Positions 20,101-27,346 of a stretch of 52,482 nt of DNA are shown here, piece by piece. A model generated the notes under the pieces. It saw only the letters and a program-made list of their open reading frames with translations. It was not told the origin of the DNA and did not search any database. The stretch comes from an uncultured Eubacteriales bacterium (GTDB lineage: Bacteria; Bacillota; Clostridia; TANB77; CAG-508): contig CASEIX010000015.1 in NCBI GenBank assembly GCA_949288095.1, forward strand, positions 1 through 52,482, in the 5' to 3' direction. Position numbers and translations under genes: made by a program. The first letter of the stretch is position 1; every line of letters starts with the position of its first letter.

Positions 20101-23082
20101 TTCAAATACATATCCTGCTGTAGCAATAATCTTAATATTAACTGTTTCATTAGATGGAATATAACATACAATATCTACATTTGGCAATCTATTTCCATCT
20201 TGATCTTCCAAAATATTTGTAATATCCAATGTTTTTTCTTGTTTTTTTAGTATATTTGCATCATATTCCCAAGTTTCATAAGTCACACTAACTGGATTTA
20301 CCTCTTCTGGTAAAAAATCTGTAAGATTGACTGCTATTGCTCTTTTATCTTCTGAAGTTGAATTTCCTCCTCCCACATTTGTTACTGCTATATCATATTC
20401 TATTTCTTCACCATAGTGTACTTTTTGCCCTTCTGTTGGTGAAGTCATGACTATCATAGCATTTTTATATTCATATTCTATTCTATTTTCATTTGATGTA
20501 TAAACTTTTCCATTCACAGAGGCTGTTGCTGTTGCCTTAATTGTTTTCATACCCATATTGTTATTTTTATCAATTGCATATTCTTCTAAATATCCTTCAA
20601 ACAAATATTGTTCAACAGCACCTACTGTTAATTTTGCAGTTACTATATTATCTTCTGATACTGTTATATTATCATTCGGAATTGTCTCTAATTCTTTTGT
20701 TCCAGGTATAAAAAACCATTTTACTTTAAACTCTTCTGGAAGTTTTATTTGTACAGTTGCTTCTTCTCCCACATTTCCTGTTAATTTTACTTTATAATTC
20801 CATCTATTATCACCATTATCTAATGATGCTCCTAAAAATATTTTCACTTCTGATGGTTCAATTACATTGGTTATCTCATAATTTGTTGCCTCTGTTTCTC
20901 CAACATACGCTCTTATTTGACTCAAGACTTCTTTCTGTTCTTCACCATTTGTTAAATTTTGAACTTGTACTTCGTAAAAAGTTTCATAAGTGTTTCCTGC
21001 ACCTATTGTTCCTATATCTATACTTTTTTCGTTTAGGGATGTATCAAATTTATATTCGTAAACGCCATCATAGTTGTAATAATCCGCTTCTAATTCTCCA
21101 TAAACTAAACTATCTGGTATACTGCCAACCACTTTTACATTTTGGATAGCTGTATTAGAAGTATTACTAACTTTAATGTTATATTTTATATATTCCCCTT
21201 CATAAACAACATCTCCATCGTTTAGAGTAACATCACCTTTTACAGGTGTTACTTCCAATTTCAAACTATCTAATACTTCTTGTGATGTTGTTGGTACAGA
21301 TAGATTTACATTTTCTATCATTTCTTCTATTGGGTCTTGTTCTTCAGCATAACTCTTGATACTTAATGCTGTTTCAATATTTCCTTCTTCTGTATTTTCC
21401 TCTAAAGTATAATGATTTGTATATACTAATTTAAGCTTATCTGTTGTATTTTCAATATTTTTCTTTAATATAATTGTTGCAGATATTTTTACATCTGTAA
21501 TTAAGTCTAAATCTTTTTCTGTATATTGCGTTTGTTCTCCTACTAAGTTAGCCACTATACTAAAATTTCCAGATTCGTCTGTTTCTATATAAGGGGCTTG
21601 TAATTCTAAGCCATTTCCATATACAATAGAGCTATTACCTAAAATTACTTTTTCAACTTGACTTGGTAATTCTATTTTTAATTGAGGGTTTTTAAATAAA
21701 TTATATTGTAAAGATGTTGCATTTAAATGAATATCAAATGTTACTTCATTTTGTTGTTTGTTTGTCCATTCTGTAGAACTTACTGTCATATCTACCTTTG
21801 TTTGTGCAGATTGTATCTCTACCAATTGTTCATCTGTATTTCGATAACTTTCTGTTTCTACCATTTGTGTTTCTTGTGTATTTTCTTCTGTATTCTCTTC
21901 TGTTTGTGCAACAACTTCTTCATTGATTCCAATGATATTGGTTGTTGTTTTTACTTGAACATTTTCGATGTCTTTCATTGTGTTTTTAATTTCTTTTATA
22001 TTTTCAATATATAAGGTTCCTTCGCTAATAATATCACTTGTCTTTATATTTAGATTTTTTACATCATTTTCATATGTAATGATAAAGCTTCCATCTTCTG
22101 CCACTTCTGTGTCGTTATTTATCGTAGAAAGTATATTACCATTTTCATCTGAAATTTCGATATTAAATTCTTCTCCAAGAACGTCTACAATATTTTGTTT
22201 TTCAAATTTTGTAGTTCTATATACTAGTTGATTGTCATTACCTAATTCTTCTATAATTTCTTCATGATTTGTTCTGACAAATGTGTTTTCTTCTGTCAAT
22301 TGTATTTTTTTATGTGCTTCCTTTTTACTAACATTGACTTCTATCATATCTGTATATTGTGTATGATATTCTGTTCCATTAATCACATTGGATTTCATGT
22401 ATCCATTATATATCTCTTCTGTATCATGTTTTATAGAAGTTAATTCTCCTATATTTTCTGCTACAGTATTTTTTAATTCTCCATCTGCATATACTTCTTT
22501 ATTTTCATCTGTAAATAGGGTTGTTTTTGAAGATATATTTAAAGAAACTTCTCTTTCCTCTGAATTGTCCACATATGTGTCATAATAGCAAATTAACACA
22601 TAATCATCTCTGCTATCACTACTTGGTATTTTATCTGAAATTATATTGCCATTTTCATCTTGATTATGTATATTGATTGTGACAACACCCATCTCAGGAT
22701 TATAGAATACTCCTACATTATCTTTATCCATATTCCCATTTGTTGTTTCTGTACTATTCATAATTACTTTTACATCATATGGATATTTACCGTCAATTTG
22801 ACTTATTTGAATTGTTATTTCATTTTCTTTGACAGGGAAAATCTCAGAGCCTTCCTTATACTTTATTCCTGCTCTTAAATGATATTGCACTAATGTTCCT
22901 TTATCTTTATCAGACATATTATAGTTTATGTACTTTTCCAATAGACCTTCAAGAATTGGATTTACATCAATTGATTCTTCCTCTGCATTAACATTTTGTA
23001 TAGTAAGCATAAAAATATTTAATACAGCTAAAATCACAATTAATGTTACCATGATTACTTTCTTTAAAAATTTCTTTTCCAT
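14122..23082 (-). CDS. Giant fused surface protein: DUF11/SdrD half plus Cna_B-like half with dockerin
   Basis: About 2986 aa. Order: signal peptide (1-35); N-terminal domains with DUF11-like modules; Pro/Asp/Glu linker (about 1040-1076); SdrD_B-like domain opening ISGLAWIDNNEDG (about 1080-1180); a DUF11-like domain; membrane helix (about 1383-1400); 15-residue basic loop; second hydrophobic helix like a signal peptide (about 1413-1430); Cna_B/SpaA-like domains; a type I dockerin (about 1777-1839); further SdrD/DUF11-like domains; TPPTGE sorting-like motif (about 2950); final helix and KKK tail. The first half is colinear with the protein at 27347-32278 and the second with 23367-27326, so this is a fused copy of that pair. 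A TTG start at 23097 overlaps GGAGGGG; ATG at 23082 is preferred. No frameshift is seen. Confidence 0.85.
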   Translation of the reverse strand: MEKKFLKKVIMVTLIVILAVLNIFMLTIQNVNAEEESIDVNPILEGLLEKYINYNMSDKDKGTLVQYHLRAGIKYKEGSEIFPVKENEITIQISQIDGKYPYDVKVIMNSTETTNGNMDKDNVGVFYNPEMGVVTINIHNQDENGNIISDKIPSSDSRDDYVLICYYDTYVDNSEEREVSLNISSKTTLFTDENKEVYADGELKNTVAENIGELTSIKHDTEEIYNGYMKSNVINGTEYHTQYTDMIEVNVSKKEAHKKIQLTEENTFVRTNHEEIIEELGNDNQLVYRTTKFEKQNIVDVLGEEFNIEISDENGNILSTINNDTEVAEDGSFIITYENDVKNLNIKTSDIISEGTLYIENIKEIKNTMKDIENVQVKTTTNIIGINEEVVAQTEENTEENTQETQMVETESYRNTDEQLVEIQSAQTKVDMTVSSTEWTNKQQNEVTFDIHLNATSLQYNLFKNPQLKIELPSQVEKVILGNSSIVYGNGLELQAPYIETDESGNFSIVANLVGEQTQYTEKDLDLITDVKISATIILKKNIENTTDKLKLVYTNHYTLEENTEEGNIETALSIKSYAEEQDPIEEMIENVNLSVPTTSQEVLDSLKLEVTPVKGDVTLNDGDVVYEGEYIKYNIKVSNTSNTAIQNVKVVGSIPDSLVYGELEADYYNYDGVYEYKFDTSLNEKSIDIGTIGAGNTYETFYEVQVQNLTNGEEQKEVLSQIRAYVGETEATNYEITNVIEPSEVKIFLGASLDNGDNRWNYKVKLTGNVGEEATVQIKLPEEFKVKWFFIPGTKELETIPNDNITVSEDNIVTAKLTVGAVEQYLFEGYLEEYAIDKNNNMGMKTIKATATASVNGKVYTSNENRIEYEYKNAMIVMTSPTEGQKVHYGEEIEYDIAVTNVGGGNSTSEDKRAIAVNLTDFLPEEVNPVSVTYETWEYDANILKKQEKTLDITNILEDQDGNRLPNVDIVCYIPSNETVNIKIIATAGYVFEDTKIENKATIIATETTNQAKEGEEGEINEHIILNKTSNTITHTILSEINTDPDKPEDPNEPTDPDDPENPDNPEDPGNPSDPSEKTYYISGLAWIDNNEDGARQSTEEVFSGITVMLLDMQNANTIIAQTETDRNGTYIFTNLKSGNYIVAVRYDTNNYKLTEYRKNGVSSNLNSDVSSQEMTIGGEKALVGATDILTVQNNIANVDIGLIENKVYDLSLNKSISKVTVQTNQKMSTYGYDNAKLAKIDIRAKEIEGAKVTVEYKIIVTNEGEVSANVGSVVDYLPDGFVLTENVTQNWMKQTDNTYMNASIGNQKIQPGQSITLTLTATKTMTADNTGIFINKAEIQEASSTSERTDIDSTPGNNVETEDDFSKAEIIISVGTGIGVYISIGTILAILVIIGMIIGIKKGKINIKKFPRIAKLSIFVMLFVAMICVQGTKSMAITGTYVPSSTTFSFNGGTHGTSFSGGPFGWGSCMNIGTPNQDMDPPYYKTYTLQSETYEVISETVTSTGTISLSKGDSNVTMTKLDDNYYILGPFIINCNNSNGYTFEVKDRNGNVVSGVSTCNSSGTGITVAGNATFYLKVPASACDIGISLVKATNTATVSETIKQTISIEAEYSPSVLTNTQWVSTSGTKEIETPSTTTATKQVEWKDFNGALEIIKQDADDANIKLSGVEVRVQNEATGYDKTFTTDENGKIHIDNLSVGTYKIIELSNNNYGYVEVEEGETTIYSGMVKEYILTNTKNTGNLRIEKKDADNDTKIQGVSFRLRKNISAEDQEALADFVDGKGDVNSNGYLEEEDLDMVLRYVTGKADLTAEQQNAADVNGDGQVNIVDMRLLLRKIQSSGYVVGMQKDTSGNLTAIETATGTVHFDDMTTTNNPEEATIFVTDEEGLAQIYNILIGRYEVEEISVGDNFGYDVDPNFISWEVTNSDGTTTTVDLSTSATIEVVRQKSTDTTESAAQQGTESTSNITDKNRRKYIKIRGFAWEERTDGKNSTKDYTWNDGTEDKRLANVPVKLIDKDGNLMDEAITDANGEYVFGNYDENSNAIKLEIDKLVGAYIEFEYNGMSYQSIAVNPEFNPSTETTSNGNTITKYSGSRNTATDEALRNEFNNNYATIQGSEEKDTQETKYNDTFNTNGEKTHSIRYNYDAKNHESHVIYGDKVKKGYDGQKYPISYVDEQYTLQAVTAKDKTNTYALCTGLTPENIRQNAVVEIGGLNLGVEERQMPDLFILQDMQDVQITFNDYTHTYHYAQRFEDPKNYIGENVVNKDNTLNVAVRFANKYIDNSYSREVYSADIVYNKQEGNEGKLKVFVTYKLQLTNESSSLFTNLKTLTNYYDARYENVIVRDEDGNIIESQVDDSYNQNGLKKVNIQANYLIEDSEMREMTITYQLNNDAINSILNQELTLDSITEVSSYSTYSDSNYSVPYAGIDVDSAPDTVEPEIVDGKVNITDTIEDDTDKAPSLILSVKEGRIIQGTVWEDSAIAEELEKTGFNKQRIGNGIYESTENVVNDVKVALMTVTESGDYELAELHQWNPNTLEESTVMAETKTNGQGTYEFSGVIPSNYVIRYTYGDNSVIVDPNGNTVKNVDIDNYKSTIYRGGNKEAADAMTDYWYRGETSNVEGVQRLSDAKDTLGIMSDGRIIDNIIQNRNAEEDINYATAVTSGGLTEISADTRMFDIKLDYDINLDNFSTYADSVNGQLKFIFDNIDFGIIERPRQSLIVDKQVANIQIVLPNGNDLINGDPRSQNLSGVRVLDDDVYIEIDNEIIQGSTLRITYEISVDNSNCEIDYNNDDYYIYGTVPPGNADWKIATVVDVFDYLPEDLVLQSTDGNNWERIDITEDMKDQLLAGVIYDEVKGRQNIIHLANPIFEDMVPGSEAVDTSMVVSKQLSTSTDDMTYENDIEIVQLKGRKTYDSIPGNYNPTTNESYDPYTDTYTEDELDDDEVEVTITPPTGESRAYWIYGIIGISMLIMVGVGIVIIKKKVL
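17566..17750 (-). other. Type I dockerin domain inside the giant surface protein
   Basis: Two dockerin repeats, each a calcium loop plus helix: GDVNSNGYLEEEDLDMVLRY and ADVNGDGQVNIVDMRLLLRK, separated by a short linker. Asp/Asn ligand spacing (DxNxNxxxxxxD and DxNxDGxxxxxD) matches type I dockerins, which bind cohesins. The flanking sequence is one Cna_B/SpaA-like domain that is uninterrupted in the paralogue at 23367-27326, so the dockerin appears inserted into a loop of that domain. Confidence 0.85.
18790..18940 (-). other. Fusion junction: anchor helix, fossil ribosome-binding site and signal peptide
   Basis: In frame and without a stop: membrane helix YISIGTILAILVIIGMII, basic KKGK, then an AAAGGA ribosome-binding-like site, ten bases, ATT (Ile), KKFPRIAKLSIFVMLFVAM and an SMA-type cleavage region. 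ATT sits exactly where the ATG of a free-standing second gene would lie. This is the joint between the two ancestral genes. Confidence 0.7.
19855..19965 (-). repeat. Coding repeat: Pro/Asp/Glu-rich linker
   Basis: About 36 residues of DP, NP and EDP units (PEDPNEPTDPDDPENP type) linking the N-terminal stalk region to the SdrD_B-like domain. At DNA level it is a run of near-identical GGATC/TCTGGATC triplet repeats prone to slippage. Likely an extended cell-wall-spanning or spacer segment. Confidence 0.75.
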
Positions 23083-23097
23083 GCATTTCCCCTCCAA

Positions 23098-23311
23098 AAA
23101 TATTATCCTATATATAATACATTACACTTTCTTTTCTGAATTTTCAATGTGAATGTTTTCCACCATATCCACTTTTTAGTTTTTTTCTTTTAGGGAAACT
23201 TTTTTTTGAATATGTATGATATCATATATATTATTTTTTTTACATTTTGATTACATTTTGTAATATTTTTATCTACTTTTCGACAAATTGTTATTTGCGT
23301 AGCTTTTGAGC
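23098..23311. promoter_or_regulatory. Intergenic region upstream of the giant gene, with palindrome
   Basis: Very AT-rich. It must contain the promoter of the minus-strand giant gene, since a strong terminator (23312-23349) separates it from the preceding operon. A 12-bp perfect palindrome TATGATATCATA (23215-23226) is an operator candidate. No coding potential seen. Confidence 0.3.
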
Positions 23312-23349
23312 AAAAAATATGAGATTGAAAATTCAATCTCATATTTTTT
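23312..23349. terminator. Strong terminator after the A-B surface operon
   Basis: An 18-bp perfect stem, 23312-23329 with 23332-23349 (core TATGAGATTGAA), with A/T runs built into the arms. It lies just downstream of the stop at 23367 on the minus strand. Confidence 0.85.
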
Positions 23350-23366
23350 CACTTATATCTATTCTA

Positions 23367-26300
23367 TTATCTATTTAAGACTTTTTTCTTAATAAAGATA
23401 ACACCTACACCTAGGATAACAAATGCAGTTACGATTACGACTGTTGGTATGATATAATTTAAGTTTTCACCTGTATTTGGTGTTATAATAACAACTTCTG
23501 CCATATCATCATCACGCTCTACTGCTGGTCCTGTACCTGGTATATAGTTACCTGGTGTTGAAGTAATATCTGAACCTCCTGTTTTGTTTACTTTGTTGAT
23601 TTCTGTTTCATTTTCTAATTCGATATCTTCTGATGATGTTAACAATTTAGATACATTTAGCATAACGGTTGCACTTTCTGTAGGTTTTAATACATAGGTT
23701 GCTAATGATTCTGTATATAGCATTTTGGTAGTATCAATTGATGTTGAATTGATTACCTCTTCTGCTAATATGATTCTATTATCATCTTTTTGTATCGCTT
23801 CCCAATCTGGGTTATTTTCTGCATTAAAGTCCCAATCACTATCTAGATAATCTATAATTTTTGATGGCGTGATTGTTACAACATCACCTTCTATGATACC
23901 ATATTTATAATAATTTTCTGACATATACTCTAATTCACTATCATTTGTTGCTTTGATTTCATATCCAACTTCTAGTCTTGAACCTTGGATTAACTCACTA
24001 TCTAACTCAAGTCTTACCATTCCATTTCTTGGTGTTGAATTTGGTGATGGTGGTAAATAAATAACATTTCCTGTTTGTCCTTCTAAAATTCCATCTTCTG
24101 TTATTTGTAAATCTACCAATGGTTGACCATTTGCTAAAGTAAGTTTCATCGTACTTGCTCTCTTATTTAATGCTATATCTTGTCTTGCTCTTTCTACAAT
24201 ACCAAAGTCAACATTTTCAATTCTATATACATATCTATCTCCAGAAGATGCTGTATATGTGGTATCATATTCGACTCCTATTCCCATAGTTGGTGTTGTA
24301 GAATCCATTTTATCAATTGTCGTTTGTGTTGCATTTGTAATTTCTTTTAATTCTGCATCAATTGCCAATCTTGTATCATAATCATCTACTGCATCTGTCC
24401 ATCTTGTTTCTACGTCTGTTTTATACCATTCTTTATTTGCAACATTTGTATCATATCTCTCTTTATCATATACAGTTCCTTTATAGTTTTGTACTGTGTA
24501 TGTCTCACCTCCCCAGGTGTAAGTTAGTGTATAATCTCCTGGTATGAAATCTGAGATATAGAAATCTCCATTATTATCTGTTGTCGCTGTATATACTAAT
24601 CCAGTTCCTGTGTTTTCTGTTAAGGTTATCTCTACACCTGGTATTCCAATTTCTCCTTCTTCGTATTGTCCACTACCTTGTCTGATTTGTCCTGTTAATA
24701 ATTCTCCTGATGTAGAATCTAAGAATACTTTACCTGTCATTTCTCTTGCATCTGCTACTTCTAATTTTAAAGATGGGCTTGAATCTGTATCATCTTCATA
24801 TGTTGAAATATCTCCTGGAATTGCATTTCCTGGGTTAGAATCAAGATCTATACCAGCATATACACTTCCATTTCCGTCAAATGTTGAATATGAATTAATC
24901 TCTACAACATTATCTAATGTTTCTCCATCATTTAAAATTTCTAATACAGCTTCTCTACTTAATTCAAATTGTACATAAAATTCATTTGTTTTTCCAGATT
25001 CTATTCTTGAATTTGTGTAGATAATTGCTTTTGAGTATTCATCATTATATGTTTCTTGGTCATATTCAATATTTCCTGTAATGATACCTTCTTCATTAAT
25101 TCCAGTACCTACTGCCACAATCGTATATCGACTATCATAGTAATCTACTAAGTTGTTTACTTGTGTAATTAAACTACTTGATTCATTCATGACACCAATT
25201 CGATAGGTTACATATACTTTTAATTCTCTACTACTATCTTCTTCATTTACATATTCATAATCTGCCCTATAGATTGCTCTTGTATAAGAATCATCTACAT
25301 ATTCATTAGCAAATTTAACACCAATATTAAATGCTGTATCACTATAATCTCCATCTGCTTCTTGTGCTTCTAAGTTTGCAAATCTTTGTGCATATTCATA
25401 AATATGTTGATATCCATTGATGGCAAGTCTTACATTTTGCATATCTTTCATTAATGCTAAATCTGGTTGTTCTCTTTTATATAAACCTAAATTGATATAT
25501 GGGATTTCTTCCATTCCATATTCAAATTGATCTCTTATCATGTAGTCTGTTTCATCTGTATTAGCTGTTATTGGATATTGTCCAACTGGTAAACCTTCAT
25601 TGATGAATGTTGATTTATGTTGTTCTGCATCTTTGTTATATTGTAATTCATGTGTTACATTTCCGCTTTCATTTAATGCAACACCGGTTGTTTCTGAAGC
25701 TCCTTCAATTGTGCTAAATTCTTTGTTGAATGCATCTCTAACACCTGGATTTTCTGCTGCTTTTGAACCATTATCTTTATCAATATGTGGTGTTACATTT
25801 GAATAGGTTAATCCATCATATTCAAATTCTATATAGTAATTTTCTAAGTCATCAATTCTAACATCTACAAATTGATAATATCTAATAATGTTGTCTCCTA
25901 AATCAATTTCTTTGGTTAATGCATAGAAATCTTCTCCATTGTCATTTTTAACAATTTCACCTGTTCTTCTATCAATCAATCTGACAATCACACCTTCTAA
26001 TAGTTCATCTGCATCATCCTTTAAATCATCTCTATATAAACTATTTCTTAATGATTGTTTTTCTGATTGTTTATCTATCCATACATATCCAGAAAGTTTT
26101 ACATAGATTTGTTTATTTTCTATCACGAAGTCTTGTGTTTTATCAACAACAACTGTGCCTTCTACACCTTCTGATATAAATTCATAACCATAATTTGGGT
26201 TTTGTGTTTCATATGCTATATAAGTTCCCACAATTAAGTTTTCAATCAAAATTTCTCCATTTTGATCTGTTACAAATTCTGTTGCTTGACTTTCATCTAC

Positions 26301-27326
26301 ATATGTAATATTTCCATTAGCATCTTCATGTACATATAATCCTGATTGTTTATTTTGAATTTTGAAACCAACACCTTGTAACTTAATTTCATGATTATCT
26401 TTATTTACTTTAATAACTTTTAAATTTCCTAGTAAATCAATATTATAATCAAATGTCGTCTCATATGTATATGGTGTTGTATATGGTTCTCTTGCAATTA
26501 AGTTTTGGAAACTATATCCATTTTGTGATTCTAAGAACCAAATCTTGACACCTTCTACTTGTGTACTTCCACTTGCTGTAATATCTGTAATTCTACTAAT
26601 TCCACTACTGATGGGAATGGAAATATAAAAATCTTTTCCTGATTGTATACTTCCCACACCAATTGTGCTAATGGTTGTTCCTGTATAGGTTTGGAATGTA
26701 ATTCCACTAACTGTATTTCCATTTTGGTCTTTTACAGATATATTGTTTAATGTTCCAGAAAAACTCCAATTAAATGGTCCAATTCTAATGTTATTTCCGT
26801 CTGATTGTACTCTAATAGCATCTTTATTGGTATTGTCTGTGATTTCTAGATTTGCTAATTCATTAGCATAATCTGAAGATGTTGAGTCTAAATAAGAACT
26901 ATTTCCTGGTACTGTACTAGCAAATCCATTATATAATCCTGCATGATATTGTCCTACATTGCTTATCCATGTATACATATAATTCCAAATAGCATTTTGT
27001 ACAGGTCCACTCTCTTTATATGCTCCATTATCTGCTGATAATATATGTGCAAGTTTTGCATTATACCAGCTTTCAATACTTTTACCTGTATGGTCTGTTG
27101 AAGTATTTCCTCTAATATCTACTTCTGAAATGACTCTATATGTTAATCTTCCACTTAATGCTTGGTTGTGTTCAACACAATATAAGTTTGGATCATTTAA
27201 ATAGGTACTATATGTGATAGAAACACTTTGTCCAACACTATATGCTGCATTTGCTATATTTGCCAACGCCAATATAGCAAATGTCATGACAATCATTCCA
27301 ATTAGTAATTTTTTTACTTTACTCAT
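23367..27326 (-). CDS. Thioester-domain surface adhesin with Cna_B/SdrD-like repeats (protein B)
   Basis: 1319 aa. Signal peptide (1-28), then a domain with the two hallmarks of Gram-positive thioester domains: Cys50 in LYCVEHNQ and Gln110 in VQNAIWNYM. In such domains this Cys-Gln pair forms an internal thioester that can bond covalently to host surfaces. Next come Cna_B/SpaA-like domains (about 295-400, GNLKVIKVNK...), an SdrD-like module opening LSGYVWIDKQ, DUF11-like regions with DSNPGN and TSTPGN motifs, and a C-terminal TPNTGEN sorting-like motif (about 1282), hydrophobic helix and KKK tail. Starts 20 bp after protein A with AAAGGAGG, so the two form an operon. No sortase is in the window. 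Confidence 0.88.
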   Translation of the reverse strand: MSKVKKLLIGMIVMTFAILALANIANAAYSVGQSVSITYSTYLNDPNLYCVEHNQALSGRLTYRVISEVDIRGNTSTDHTGKSIESWYNAKLAHILSADNGAYKESGPVQNAIWNYMYTWISNVGQYHAGLYNGFASTVPGNSSYLDSTSSDYANELANLEITDNTNKDAIRVQSDGNNIRIGPFNWSFSGTLNNISVKDQNGNTVSGITFQTYTGTTISTIGVGSIQSGKDFYISIPISSGISRITDITASGSTQVEGVKIWFLESQNGYSFQNLIAREPYTTPYTYETTFDYNIDLLGNLKVIKVNKDNHEIKLQGVGFKIQNKQSGLYVHEDANGNITYVDESQATEFVTDQNGEILIENLIVGTYIAYETQNPNYGYEFISEGVEGTVVVDKTQDFVIENKQIYVKLSGYVWIDKQSEKQSLRNSLYRDDLKDDADELLEGVIVRLIDRRTGEIVKNDNGEDFYALTKEIDLGDNIIRYYQFVDVRIDDLENYYIEFEYDGLTYSNVTPHIDKDNGSKAAENPGVRDAFNKEFSTIEGASETTGVALNESGNVTHELQYNKDAEQHKSTFINEGLPVGQYPITANTDETDYMIRDQFEYGMEEIPYINLGLYKREQPDLALMKDMQNVRLAINGYQHIYEYAQRFANLEAQEADGDYSDTAFNIGVKFANEYVDDSYTRAIYRADYEYVNEEDSSRELKVYVTYRIGVMNESSSLITQVNNLVDYYDSRYTIVAVGTGINEEGIITGNIEYDQETYNDEYSKAIIYTNSRIESGKTNEFYVQFELSREAVLEILNDGETLDNVVEINSYSTFDGNGSVYAGIDLDSNPGNAIPGDISTYEDDTDSSPSLKLEVADAREMTGKVFLDSTSGELLTGQIRQGSGQYEEGEIGIPGVEITLTENTGTGLVYTATTDNNGDFYISDFIPGDYTLTYTWGGETYTVQNYKGTVYDKERYDTNVANKEWYKTDVETRWTDAVDDYDTRLAIDAELKEITNATQTTIDKMDSTTPTMGIGVEYDTTYTASSGDRYVYRIENVDFGIVERARQDIALNKRASTMKLTLANGQPLVDLQITEDGILEGQTGNVIYLPPSPNSTPRNGMVRLELDSELIQGSRLEVGYEIKATNDSELEYMSENYYKYGIIEGDVVTITPSKIIDYLDSDWDFNAENNPDWEAIQKDDNRIILAEEVINSTSIDTTKMLYTESLATYVLKPTESATVMLNVSKLLTSSEDIELENETEINKVNKTGGSDITSTPGNYIPGTGPAVERDDDMAEVVIITPNTGENLNYIIPTVVIVTAFVILGVGVIFIKKKVLNR

Positions 27327-27346
27327 TTTTTTACCTCCTTTCCTTC

